Shown here: one piece after another, positions 23,246-33,227 of the stretch
Position numbering within the stretch: position 1 is the first letter of the stretch
Layout of the letters: the number at the start of each line of letters is the position of its first letter
Assembly: GCF_003573695.1 (NCBI RefSeq)
Contig: NC_039362.1
Location: 176,709,690 to 176,773,689 of the forward strand
Source of the DNA: Papaver somniferum
Lineage: Eukaryota > Streptophyta > Magnoliopsida > Ranunculales > Papaveraceae
Direction of reading: 5' to 3'
Length of the DNA: 64,000 nt
Notes under the pieces: generated by a model
Seen by the model: only the letters and a program-made list of their open reading frames with translations
Database searches by the model: none
Told to the model about the DNA's origin: nothing
Translations under genes and position numbers: made by a program

Positions 23246-23399
23246 TTTTTTGTGTATACTTTTCATAATGTGGAGACAACTTGTCCTAATTGCTTCCATA
23301 TGTGGAGACAACTTGAGCTAGTTGCCTTCATTATTGAAGACAACTTCAGCAAGTTGCCTTCAGATTTGGAGACAACTTTCAGCAAGTTGCCTCTAGATG

Positions 23400-23775
23400 A
23401 TGGTGGTGGAATTGGTGGTTGCTGGTGGTGATTGGTGGCGGTGGATGAAAGTAGTGGTGGTTGGTGGCGGTGGTGGGTAGTGGTGGTGGTTGTCGGTGGT
23501 GTACAGTGGTGATGGTTGTCGGTGGTGGTTGGCGGCGGTGGTGGAGAAAACTGACGGTGCTAGTTGGCGGCGATGGTGGACAGTGGTGGCGGCGGTGGTG
23601 GTTGGCGGTAAAGGTGGTGGACGGTGGTGCTGGTTGGCGGCGGTAGTGGTGGAAAGTGGTGGCGGTGGTGGTTGGCGGTGGTGGACAGTGGTGGCGGTTG
23701 GCAGTGATGGTGGTCGTCGATGGTGGTGGTTGTGGTGGTCATTGGTGGTGGGTGGTGGTGGTTGTTGGCGGTGGT
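23400..23775. repeat. GGTGGTGG/GGCGGTGG minisatellite
   Basis: Irregular repeats of TGGTGGTTGGCGGTGG and similar fill this stretch. The open frames here (for example VVMVVGGGWRRWW-like) are products of the low-complexity sequence, not genes. The inverted counterpart is CCACCACCGCC at 45375-45735. Confidence 0.9.
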
Positions 23776-24111
23776 TTTTTTTTTTTTTGTTGAATAGTGT
23801 TTAGTGGTAATGGTTTTGTATATACATTACACAAAAGAGAGTATTTTAGTAATGTATTATGCTTAGGGGTATTTATAAAGTTTAAAAGGGTATATTTGCT
23901 ATGAATCTCGTAGTAGGGGTATATAGATAATGTTCCTAAAGGAATAATAGTCAACACTTGATTTTAGGCTCTGCTATATAAGGTTTAGACGGTCACCTGG
24001 GAGATCTGTAGACGGCAACCTTTTACACGTTCTTTTTCTTTTTCTTTTCTTATTTTTGATCATAAGCATACCCAAACCTTTGTTGTCAGTGTTGCTGGAT
24101 GATAAATTCAT

Positions 24112-24589
24112 TATCAATACTTGTTCGTTTACCAATGCGCTTCCTGCATATATATTCAGATTGCAACGTTACATATCATCTGGTAAAATCATGATTGTAT
24201 CTGTACAAAGTGTACACCATGACATGCATATTAATATTTTAAAGGAGCAGATGTCATATCTATGATACGAAAGATCTAACTCGTCAATACCTGAATCCTA
24301 CTGAGCGATACAAAAAAATAAATTAACGGAAACTTACAACTGCATGAGTTTGTTTTGCCGTCTCAGGTAATTTAAAGGGAATCAAAACCTAAATAAGCCT
24401 TCAGACCATCATGTATAATAGGGTTTTGCGGCTTTTCTTACGGGATCTTATATCTACTGACCTCGGTTGACTCCAGGGGCGTCTTAGTTGAATCTTCTCA
24501 ATGGCCTATAGTATATATATATAGGAATGCTTACTGCTGGGTTGAATCTGCTGGGGCGTCTTAGTTGAATCTGCTCAATGGCCTATAGT
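24112..24589. promoter_or_regulatory. 5' flank of F-box/LRR copy B
   Basis: It shares blocks with the flanks of copies A, D and G, such as CTGCATATA..TTCAGATTGCAACG just upstream of the start and GACCTCGGTTGACTCCAGGGG near 24460. A 40-bp block (GGGGCGTCTTAGTTGAATC...) is duplicated at about 24477 and 24554. There is no coding sequence. Confidence 0.5.
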
Positions 24590-24770
24590 ATTCCAAGAGG
24601 AAGTCCAGGAATGCTTTAGTCTTTGAAAACATCAACTTTAATGTGACTAAGGTCATTAAGCAGGTGAAGATTCAAGCTTACTGCTGGGTTCGCAATGACG
24701 AAGTTATGAAGGGTATTAATCTTGATTCAATCATCACCAATTGGGTTAGTCAACCCTTGGCTCCGCCCCT
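24590..24770 (+). mobile_element. LINE-type 3' fragment
   Basis: The reading SKRKSRNALVFENINF, then KQVKIQAYCWVRND, resembles the short region after the reverse transcriptase in plant L1-type LINEs (SRN..VFE...A..WV). Only about 55 codons remain. The right edge ends with GGCTCCGCCCCTG, a terminus common in plant hAT mini-elements, so the piece may lie inside another element. Confidence 0.5.
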
Positions 24771-24771
24771 G

Positions 24772-24916
24772 TTTGTAATTGACAATGCTTACAGGTTTTC
24801 AGCCAAGGATTTGCATCATCTGTCGATCTTTCTTCTTGTACGGCTTTTGAATAGGTAAGCAGGAGCTTATGCTTACCTAACCCGTTGTTGTCAGTATTAC
24901 CGGATGGTAAACTCAT
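24772..24916 (-). pseudogene. F-box/LRR copy C, N-terminal scrap
   Basis: From ATG 24916 it reads MSLPSGNTDNNGLGKHKLLL and then KAVQEERSTDDANPW. This matches the N-terminus of copies D and G up to just before the F-box, where it is cut by the fragment at 24590-24770. The upstream sequence (24917-25030) also matches the other copies' 5' flanks. Confidence 0.85.
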
Positions 24917-25089
24917 TATGAAGACACGAGGAAATACTTGTTCCACCAATGCAAACCGAAAACCCTAGTCTTATTTATGTTTCCTGCAGATTGTAACGCT
25001 ACAGTATTACGAAAATTCATATTTCTAGGGAAGCTTATAATTAAATGCATGATGTTGTATTGATTAATCTTTTTAATTTTTAAGGATTA

Positions 25090-26060
25090 ATTTTTAAGGG
25101 TGATTGCTAGCTAGAGTGTCAGCCGCTCTATTAGCTTCACGAAAAACATGCGAAATTTAAAACCTCAAAAAAAACCTCTCAGCTTTTCCACCCTGCGCCA
25201 GATCTGGATCAAACTTCATGGATGTTTGCAGTTTTTCCGAATCATCAGATTGTAGATGTACCTTGAATCCATAGCCAAGCGAATTCTCCTTAGACCTCTC
25301 GCGGCAAGATTTAAACCTAACTCCACTCCCTGAAGCTCATGAGCATTAACAGACATAGGAGGACCACCTCCTTTTGCAACAGCTAAGACTGTACCTGAGC
25401 AGTTCCTTAAAATAGCTCCCCATCCACCTGAATGGTCCTTTCTCGACCCATCTGTATTCACCATGATTAAGTCTGGGTCTGGATTCTGGAAACAGCCAAG
25501 TGCAGTAAGCAGTAATAGAAGGAGGTACAAACTGGCAGCTAATTTTAAGTCTATCCATAAAGCTTTTAGAATGAGAGTTTTCCTCAGCCTTGCAATGAAT
25601 AGAACTAACTCTAACTTTAACATCCTCCAGAATCACCCACTTCATCAGCAGAAGAGAATTTTCCAGCAAATATTCTACTATTCCTCTCTTCCACAAGTGA
25701 TAAATACAACTATTAAACACCGATTTCTGTACTCTGGCAATTAGAGTCTGACCACCAAATTAAAGCTTGAACACACCAGTTAAGTTCCTCACTCCAACTC
25801 CCACACATGGTTCTAAAAATTCCCAGTTTGAGCAATAACCCCAGCCAGATTCGAGCAGAAAAAAGAACAAGAATGAAAAAGGTGCTCTTCAGTTTCAGGG
25901 CCTTCTTCACATAAAGCACAAGTAGCAACTGATAATAAACCCCATTTCACCATTTTATCTCTGGTTTTCAATCTACCATGTAAGCACAACCAAGTGATGA
26001 AGGAATGCCTTGGGACATGATTATTAAACCAAACAAGGCTCTTAATCAATTGACAGGTAG
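25090..26060 (-). mobile_element. LINE remnant: zinc-binding RT domain and RNase H
   Basis: On the minus strand, 26049-25813 encodes a zf-RVT domain (HSFITWLCLHGRLKTRDKM, then CALCEEGPETEEHLFHSC). After a damaged linker, 25500-25230 encodes an RNase H domain (VNTDGSRKDHSGGWGAILRN, then MSVNAHELQGVELGLNLA). Near 25135-25100 the end motif REANRAADTLA is readable. This order is that of plant L1-type LINEs with a C-terminal RNase H. Frameshifts separate the parts and the reverse transcriptase itself is missing. It is a 5'-truncated dead copy. Confidence 0.85.
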
Positions 26061-26520
26061 GAAACTCTGCCTAGTTTTATTCTATGGCTGATATTTGTTG
26101 GCTGTTACGGGGAGAAATAATTAGGAGGACAATAGCGCATAAACGAGTAAGGGATTTAGCTATCTATAGCTGCATCTTAACTTGGAAACTATATTCAGTA
26201 GTAAATTTGTGTGTTATACATATCCCAAAGAGTGAACAGGCTACACCGGCAAGATATTCGAGAGTCATATAAGAGAGACCTTTGTAAGCAAAGGGTAAGA
26301 TTAATGCAATGGAATTCATGAATCTTGTTCTTTTATCTAAGTGGTGACACAGGTTTATTGTGGTGAAAAGCATGCACTATAACGTCCGACCAGAAACAAA
26401 TGGATGTACCATTTTGAACAACTAAAGTAGAAAATTCAGAGATTTTATTAGCTTGATTAGCATTGGCCTTCACCATATCTCCTAATATAATTACATAACT
26501 GTTAATCATTTTTTTCTTCT
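26061..26520. other. Intergenic stretch, no supported gene
   Basis: It probably continues the LINE remnant for a short way, since it is AT-rich and structureless. The open frames here are short and show no recognisable motif. Confidence 0.35.
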
Positions 26521-26700
26521 CTGCAGATCAACTCAAAAACTTGGAATTTTCCTGCAACCTAGATAAGCTTGATGTAACTTGTAAGGTCATCATGATGGCT
26601 AACTTCTAGCTGTATTTTTCTTTTTGCAGTTGTATAAAGTAGAAGATATTCTTAAACATTTAGACTGCTAGCATGTAGATCCAACTACGAACACTGGTCG
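26521..26700 (+). pseudogene. 3' end of a PPR gene, relic
   Basis: CTGCAGATCAACTCAAAAACTTGG..TTTTCCTGCAACCTAGAT matches the last codons and stop of the intact PPR gene (35055-35090). The match continues into its 3' flank (GATGTAACTTGTAAGG, GTAGATCCAACTANGAACAC). It shows that a PPR gene once stood beside F-box copy D, as it does beside the other copies. Confidence 0.8.
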
Positions 26701-26795
26701 CATGGTAAACTTAACAAACTTGTTTAATACTAACAAGAAATAGGCACCACAAAATGCCAGGCTTCGTTCACTAAAACTTCAACAATATACTGCAT

Positions 26796-28157
26796 TTAAT
26801 CAAGCCCTAGGAGATACACATCGGGTCTTTCTCGCTTGAAAAGCTTAACAGTAAAATAACTCCATCTGTCCACAAATAAATAACAAAGCTTGTTACATCC
26901 ATAACACAAAGCTTTCAACCCTTGGTCACATAAATTCCGGCACTCAACCACGTGAAGGTCTACCAAGTTTCGGCAATACAGACCAATAGCTTTCCATCCT
27001 TCAAGTTGTACCTCATGACAAGATTTCAGCTGCAATGATTTTAATAGAGGGCAACTTTTTGAAATAGTTATAACTGCTTCATTATTAATTGCGTTTCCTG
27101 ATAGACTTAGAGATTGAATCCCACCTCCACTTACTATTGCTTTAATTCCCTCTGTTGTAAGTTTAAACATGTTTGTTGCATCAACTTTAGTCAAGGTCTT
27201 TGGACACCCAACAAAACCAGTACCAGTTACATAGCCGCAATCTGAAACTCCAAGTGAATGAATACTGGAACAGTTTTGTATGAGAAAACTTATTCCTGAA
27301 TCAGTTATCCCTTGACAGTCTGTTAAATCAACATTCTCTAAGGATGCACAACTTTTGGCGAGCACTTCTAAACCTTTATCAGTAATCTTCTTACAGCATC
27401 TGATGTCGGCTTTTTCTAGGGATGCACAATATTTTGACAGGCCTTCTAAGCCTTTATCAGTAACCCGTTGACATTCTCCGAGGTCGATTTCCACTAAGTA
27501 TACACAACTTTTAGCCAGAACTTCTAAACCTTTGTCAGTAATCTTCCCACAGTTTCTGAGGTCGACTTTCTCTAAGGATGCACAACACTTTGCGAAGACT
27601 TCTAAACCTTTATCATCAATAAAAGAACTACTCAAACATACCGATGTTAATCGAGGGAACCAAGAAAATATAAAAGACAAGTTCTTATCTGAATACTCCG
27701 AGAACTTTAAGCATAAATGTTGAACTTTTGATCCAAAGAGTTGTGACTGTGATTTAACATAATCTGTTACCTCAAGGAGACCACTCAGTCACAACCTTTT
27801 GAGATTTTGGAATCGAATTAACAACTTGCAAAGTATTTTGGAAAAGATCTCCGGACTAGTCTTCGATGATTTACGGAAGCTACATTTAGACTTATATAGA
27901 TCCCATAACGAGTCATGATTGTTGTTCTGAATATGGAGCCACTGACGGCAAACCAAACCAAAGGAACTATGGTCCGCACCGAATGTTATGCTCTGATATA
28001 CAAGCTCTAAACATTCATCCGGGAGATTCGTAACTGACGAGGTATTATCGCAAGTATGTGCATCATCTATCAGTTTTTCTTCTTCTACTGCTTTTGAAGT
28101 AAACTGGAATTTACGCTTCCGTTTGTTAATGTCTGTGTCTCTGGATGATAAACTCAT
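26796..28157 (-). pseudogene. F-box/LRR copy D, full length with one nonsense codon
   Basis: This is the best preserved member: 454 codons from ATG 28157 to the stop at 26796. The N-terminus is basic (KRKRKFQF), the F-box lies near residues 45-90 (VTNLPDECLELVYQSITF), and at least nine cysteine-type LRRs follow. These include four or five highly similar units (ITDKGLEVLAKSC). It ends KRERPDVYLLGLD. A TGA at 27789-27791 interrupts it where other copies have a Cys or similar codon (SLCLSGLPEVT). Such proteins are SCF ubiquitin-ligase receptors. Unless the TGA is a sequencing error or is read through, only an F-box stub or an LRR-only product could form. Confidence 0.9.
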
Positions 28158-29334
28158 TATTGTAAAGGCACAGAGAAAATAATTATTGCCAACCGAAAAT
28201 TCTAGTCTTATGAATTTATGATATCCTGCACATACATTCATCAGATTGCAATGTTAGATTATTAGGTAATAAAATCAAGATTGCAAAGTATATAGTATTA
28301 GTTACGATCATGCATATTCCACATTCTTTATTCACATGCATATCAATAGTTTAAGGGAGCAGAGGTGATGATACCAATGACTTCGTTTGAAACTCGTCTC
28401 CATCTAACATTAAAAGAATAAAATAAAAATCAACCTTGTAACTGCGTTTGCATGATGTGTTCCACCAAAGAACAAACTCACTCGATTGTAATTACCGAAA
28501 CATGAAGAACAATGTGTAAATCGATAAAAAGAACTTAGGTTTTTGTTACGATACCTTTGGCGTCTCACGTATCTCAGTATCTGCAAAGGAAATCAATTAA
28601 ACCCTAATAACCCTGGGGACTTTCGTATATATAAGGAGTTTTTTTGCTCGATTATATATAAAGGCTTTTTTCTCTAGTGACCCGGTTAACTAGTTTTGGG
28701 ATTTGAAATTGAAAACTTCTCAGTCTTCGGTGGTTAGAGACAATACAGGATCATGTGTGACTCCGATCCCTAATATATAAGATCAGTCAAAAGCCTACGA
28801 CTGTGACTAATTTGGTGGACAACATGTAAATGGGGTTTCTCTTGACGTATTCTTAATACGGTTTTAAGACAAGAATAAAACCTATTTACTCTATTTTGAA
28901 ACAATAGTTCTGGAAAAACCGTCAATACAGACCAAGGCAGTGACAGTGCTATGAAAGAACTCTTGGACGGTTTAGCAAGTTGGTATATCACACAACTTAA
29001 GAAAAAGGAAATTGAGGATTCACGACCTTTCGAAAGGCAGACTCAAATGGACTCATAACTTAGAAGCTTTCTCAAACTGATGCGTTTCCCGACATTACAT
29101 TTCTTCAGTGGGAAGATGTGAAAGATTTTGACGACTCATAACCAACCATGATCTTCTTGCTCAGCGAATTTCCGGTTTGAAGATTTTTCTACATTCTCGG
29201 TTGATGAAGCAAATAATGAAATACTTGAATCCCCGGGTAGACGAGATTCTAAAGCCTTGCACTAAGCTTCTTCCAGAGATTTGAAATGTGGTAAAAGTGT
29301 TTGTGCTTGATTGTAAGATGGTCCTCAAATGTCA
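28158..29334. other. 5' flank of copy D and intergenic DNA
   Basis: Up to about 28690 the sequence resembles the flanks of the other F-box copies (CATACATTCATCAGATTGCAATG, later GGAAATCAATTAAACCCTAA). From 28690 to 29334 I recognise nothing. The open frames are short and without motifs. Confidence 0.45.
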
Positions 29335-29935
29335 TGTTAGCTATTTTCTCTGCTTCTTCATATGCTTCTAATATGTTTCTAATAGACTTTATATTATCTT
29401 CTTGCCTTATTTACCTTTAGGAGATTATCTCCATTTATTTGGGTTGTAAACACAAAAGATATTCTATGGTTTTATATATATTCTAGCCAAGAGGAACATT
29501 TCTTCTCAAGAAAAATTATCATCAAATCCAAGATGGTATCAGAGCATCTACGTACTTTTTTTCTCTACGGCATCGCGATTATTCGTCAACTTATCTAATC
29601 CCTATTTTCTTGGGTATTTTTTTATCTCTTCTTTATGATGGTTCTTGTATGCTCCATCAACGGTTCTGTGAATTTCGCTGCTTTAGCGGTTCTCCTAATC
29701 GATATTCTCTTTAATTACGACGCGCTTATTCTTATACTTCTCAGGCGTTTATTGGCACCACAGTTCATCAACAACTTTCAAGGCCAATCTCAAGCGACTT
29801 TTCAATCCCCATGAGATTGAGGGAGGGTGTTAGAGTATGCAAATATTATATGGAAAGATTTAGTATTTAGGGTTATATTTAGTATTTGATATTTTTAGTA
29901 TGGATTGATTTACAAATATTAATCTTGCATACCAA
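29335..29935 (+). mobile_element. LTR-retroelement remnant (TRIM/LARD-like)
   Basis: A primer-binding site TGGTATCAGAGC is at 29534-29545, preceded by LTR-like sequence. A polypurine tract GAGGGAGGG followed by TGTTAG is at 29819-29833. Only about 280 bp lie between them and these do not code for protein. The presumed LTRs on the two sides do not match clearly, so the element is either chimeric or much rearranged. Confidence 0.6.
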
Positions 29936-30126
29936 GTTATGATGCCCGCAGAGTTTCTTTTAGCCTTTATTTTATGCGTTCTTCTTCTGGTATCATTGGC
30001 TTATTTACTTCAGTCGGGAGTGGCTCTGATGGATTACTAGTACTCATCGCTACATTTAGGATGGTTTTAATCTTCATTTCAAGATTAAATGCTTGCAGGA
30101 GCGATTGCACAGTGCTTCCATAACAG
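29936..30126. other. Short unassigned stretch
   Basis: I see no gene or repeat here. Confidence 0.3.
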
Positions 30127-30235
30127 CTTGGTATGTGTTCGACGGATAAGCTGCTAGGTGCACAAATAGTTCGACTCGATTGCAGACTAGGGTCTTGAAC
30201 AAAATGTTTACAGCTTCAGTGTGTTGATAAATGGC
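30127..30235 (+). pseudogene. PPR fragment
   Basis: CTTGGTATGTGTTCGACGGATAA and GGTCTTGAACAAAATGTTTA match the DNA of PPR repeats 10-11 in the intact gene (about 34410-34520). The frame is broken by small changes. It is another scrap of the duplicated PPR gene. Confidence 0.8.
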
Positions 30236-30457
30236 TATTTCAAGATGTCTAAGTTTGAAACAGAAGGCATTGCCTAGAAAATATATTCAAGAATTTCTTC
30301 AAACTAAAATTTCAATTGATGGCTAAAAGCCATTGTCTTCTCTAAAGAATTTCAATCAAACTAAAAAAAAAAAAGTCCCAGAACATATACTTGAACAGAA
30401 TTATACTAAAAAGAGAGCTAGCTAGGGAGATAGTGAGATGTCGTTATCACATGAATT

Positions 30458-31275
30458 TTACAAAGGATTTAGGACATGCCCCATGAACAACACCACACCA
30501 CTCTTCTCTTCTCTTATAATGAACATGAATGGATGATCGGCCACAAAATCGATCCGAGGAGGAGGAGGCGAATCGTCTATAATGCAATCCTCCTCACAAT
30601 CCCCCCAAATAGCAGTAGAAGCAGCAGCTTCAGTTCCTTGTTCATCAACTTCAACAAAACACTTGTGAAAAACACCTGAAACATGAAGCTTGTTTTTAGT
30701 AGCACCGCCAATATTCAACATCTCCGTCAGCTCTGCTTTGTGTTCATCAAAAGGAAATTCCATTCCTACTTCCTTGAGCACTCTCGACGTTTCAAAATCA
30801 AAAAGAACTTTAAACTTGGGAACCTAGAATTCTCCCTTTAGAACACAACTTTGATATTCCGGGACATGTCTGCGCAGAAAACCAGCGGGATCGGAACTCA
30901 CTGTTGTAATAAGTTCACCAAGCCATCCCGTTTCTCAGGTAAAATAATATACATAGAAAACCTTCGTCTTGATTCTGAACATTTGTATGGGAGTCGAAGT
31001 ACTCTGAAGGTATCATAACAAGTAATGTATTGAAATTCTTCTGTTGAAGACATGAAGGGAACTCGTATTTTTGTCCCGTCCAGGAGATAAAACTTGGATT
31101 TCTTGGTTAGGATTGGATCAAATTGATCTGGGCTCGACCAACATCCTTTTTATAGATTGCATTCGCCAATATAAACTTTGTGTTTTCGTTGATTGATCCA
31201 TCAGGAATAAGATTTTGTATTAATCCATTGGTTTCCTCTTCAGCCCATGTGTTCACCTTGTTACCATGTGGCAAT
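30458..31275 (-). pseudogene. Serpin (serine protease inhibitor) C-terminal half, broken
   Basis: Minus-strand reading gives serpin landmarks in order: [17 protein letters not shown] near 31255, ANAIYKK near 31170, then LDGT..VPFMSSTEEF and ILPEKRDGLGELI near 30900. These are followed by the hinge [11 protein letters not shown] (near 30610) and the C-terminal signature [20 protein letters not shown]. Plant serpins trap serine or cysteine proteases through a reactive loop just after the hinge. Here the loop reads [18 protein letters not shown], acidic and unlike the usual LR-type loops. A TAG at 30824-30826 stands where WVPKF would have Trp, and a frameshift lies near 31135. The N-terminal half is missing. 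Confidence 0.88.
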
Positions 31276-31283
31276 ATGAAATT

Positions 31284-31335
31284 CTAAGTGAATGGAGTTT
31301 GAAACAGTTTTGTATGAGAGAACTTATTCCTGAGT
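31284..31335 (-). pseudogene. F-box/LRR scrap E, about 50 bp
   Basis: TGAATGGAGTTTGAAACAG and TTTTGTATGAGAGAACTTATTCC match the FLIQNCSKLHS region of the F-box/LRR copies. It lies at the edge of the serpin relic and the duplicated block. Confidence 0.7.
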
Positions 31336-31385
31336 TTGAAACCGTAAACTTATATTGTTGGCTTCCAAAGCAATAATTTCTTTGG

Positions 31386-31972
31386 CCATGGTTGGGCGCC
31401 AACTTTTTAACCACGCATATCAAAAAGTGTGTCTATAAAACGCACATATGAACACGCTAGTAGTAAACCGAAGTTTTTAGCCACGCAATAAAATCAGCGT
31501 GTCCATAAAACCCCCATTATGGACAGCATAATAGCGTGTTTAATAAAACCAACTTTATAACCACGCATATTAATAGGCGTGTCTGCAAATCGTACATTAT
31601 GGACACGCATACTAGCGTGTCTAATAAAACCAACTATTTAACCACGCCTCAAGTGGGGTGACTATTTAAACCAACTTTTTAACCACGCCTCACGTGGCGT
31701 GAATATTTTTATGGACACACCACAACTGGTTAACGTGGCCATAGACTGGTCTATTAACATGCCGAATCAAAAATTAAAAGTTAACATGACTAAACGGTTG
31801 ATATTTGGATACACTACTAGCCCTGACGTGGCTGAAAGCACTTATATTAACACGCCCATAGAACATGGCGTGTTTATAGGGTAGAAGTCTACCCTATAGA
31901 CACGCCAAAAGCAAAAAAGCGTGTCTAGGAAATTTGAAACTGGCGTATCTAAAGGCAAAAAATGTACTAGTG
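31386..31972. mobile_element. CACTA-like element remnant, copy 1
   Basis: Read on the minus strand the piece begins CACTAGTACATTTTTTGCC, the CACTA terminus. The interior carries GCGTGTC/GACACGC and ACCACGC motifs many times in both orientations, typical of CACTA subterminal repeats. The other terminus is missing. Confidence 0.65.
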
Positions 31973-32089
31973 TCCCTATTAGGTGGAGGATCACTTGAAA
32001 ATGGAGTTACTGGAGTTTCATCTTCAATTATCATGATGATGCAGTTGCAGAGACAAGAAAAAAAAAACTAACTTAGCTCTCGATTACCA

Positions 32090-32358
32090 TGTAGAAATAT
32101 TGGGTTTAAGGTTTAATTACCTATCTCTCACAACTGTGTAGAGATTTTTTCATTGAGTTGTATTTATAATATCACATACGTAGGGAGATAAGGAAATACA
32201 ACAGAACTGCAAAGGAATAGGTGCAGCTGAAAAATAGCTAGACTAGACCTAATAAGTTGTAGAATAGTTAAATTACAGTTGATATAACAGAAGAATAGGA
32301 TGACTAATATATTACAACAAGATGTATATGTGACATTTTGTATATAAGAATCTTAATA
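32090..32358 (-). repeat. Copia LTR, copy within duplicated block 1
   Basis: It matches the LTRs of the minus-strand element at 40803-43464. A primer-binding-like TGGTAATCGAGAGC adjoins it on the minus strand. AATAT follows at 32359-32363, as in copy 2. No second LTR is present here, since the duplication took only the 5' part of the element. Confidence 0.85.
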
Positions 32359-32728
32359 AATATTAATGTTGATTTATGTATCACTTGAATGATTCTGTTG
32401 CAGTTGGCAGAAAACACATAATTAGGGTTCATAATAAACATGGCCGGTAAAAATTAGGGTTCATAATAAACATGAAGGGTTTGATTGATTTTAGGTTAGA
32501 TTAAAGGATATAATTGACATTTCCGCATTTTTTTGAAAAGTCAATCCCTCCTCCTAAATTATCCTTCCCTCCTCAAATATATTAGTATTTCACTCCTATT
32601 AAAAGAAATTCATGTTATTTATATCTTGAAACCTAGATAGGATTGATGCCAACTTAGGAGCATTGTTCATGGCTCATTATTGATTGAGTTTAACCCTCGT
32701 AAAGAAAAAAAATGCATAGCATTATAAC

Positions 32729-33227
32729 TCATTTTCATTATCCAAAAAAGTACTAGTTGGAACCCAAGAAAGTACTAATGTTCCCTATATATACATACCT
32801 CGATTTGTTAGTTGCCTGATTTATTTAAGTGAACAATGGCAAATTCGTTCGGTGACTGAAAATCTTTTGGCATGCCTTGTTGCCCAAAATTTATATTATT
32901 ACAATAAAACCTCCGTTTCAGAATATTTTTGGGGCCATATAAAATTATTCTTATATAAAGTTTATTCTTATATAGAGGTAAATTTTACAAAGATTAAGAT
33001 AAATTGGGACCATAATTTTTTATTAATTTATGAAGTTTATTCCCGGCAGCAAGACATTCGGTAGCCTCAGGGCTCAAATTGTTCGAACGCTCAAACGCTA
33101 TACTAATGTGCCCTTAGCAGCATACCAGTGTGCCTTTTAACATCACTACTAATGTGCAGGCCTCAAATTCCTTCAGACTTCAGAGGGCAAAACTAAACTG
33201 GTTAGATCAGAGCTGAAAAACAATACA
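32729..33227. other. 5' flank of the PPR gene
   Basis: The AT-rich sequence at 32905-33050 (ATAAAACCTCCGTTTCAGAA... with repeated TTCTTATATA) looks like a common plant mini-element, but I cannot fix its ends. The 100 bp before the ATG contain ACTAATGTGC twice. No clear TATA box can be assigned to the PPR gene. Confidence 0.4.

Larger units (their letters stand above)
20683..23937 (+). mobile_element. MULE-like element 1, 3.25 kb
   Basis: The ends AGGAATGTTATTATTACCCC and, inverted, AGGAACATTATCTATATACC are terminal inverted repeats. AAAGGAATGAT (20672-20682) and AAAGGAATAAT (23938-23948) flank it as an 11-bp near-identical target duplication. A related copy lies inverted at 45232-48739. Inside are CACCATCTCC-rich sequence, tandem GGAGACAACTTGAGCTAGTTG units, a GGTGGTGG-rich minisatellite (23400-23770) and a tRNA-like sequence. 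No transposase is visible. Confidence 0.8.
18172..24111 (-). pseudogene. F-box/LRR copy B, split by three transposons
   Basis: The start codon at 24111 gives MNLSSSNTDNKG and the stop TAA is at 18172-18174, after CHLLLKGLY-like C-terminal sequence matching copy D. Between them lie a hAT element (18390-19510), a small element (19597-19921) and a MULE (20683-23937). Coding pieces are 23938-24111, 19922-20682, 19511-19596 and 18172-18389. The gene body also has a short deletion near 20300 that breaks the repeat pattern, and a 15-bp in-frame tandem duplication (HWLHV twice) near 20637. Each insertion can be removed by comparison with copy D, so the gene was whole before them. It cannot make a full protein now. 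Confidence 0.9.
31352..32728. repeat. Segmental duplication, copy 1 (partner 42498-43990)
   Basis: The two blocks align in the same orientation over about 1.4 kb. They contain a piece of reverse transcriptase, a CACTA-like zone, one Copia LTR and the same DNA beyond the LTR, so it is a duplication of chromosomal DNA and not two insertions. Copy 1 keeps about 50 bp near 31860 that copy 2 lacks. It has a doubled AATTAGGGTTCATAATAAAC near 32420 and lacks about 170 bp present in copy 2. Confidence 0.9.

Noticed and set aside
23461..23804. Gly/Trp/Val-rich open frames and their Pro/His-rich complements
   Set aside because: They are translations of the GGTGGTGG minisatellite. The same holds for 45258-45800.
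28770..28991. 73-codon minus-strand frame near 28.9 kb
   Set aside because: It has no motif, no context and no match to the neighbouring duplicated units.
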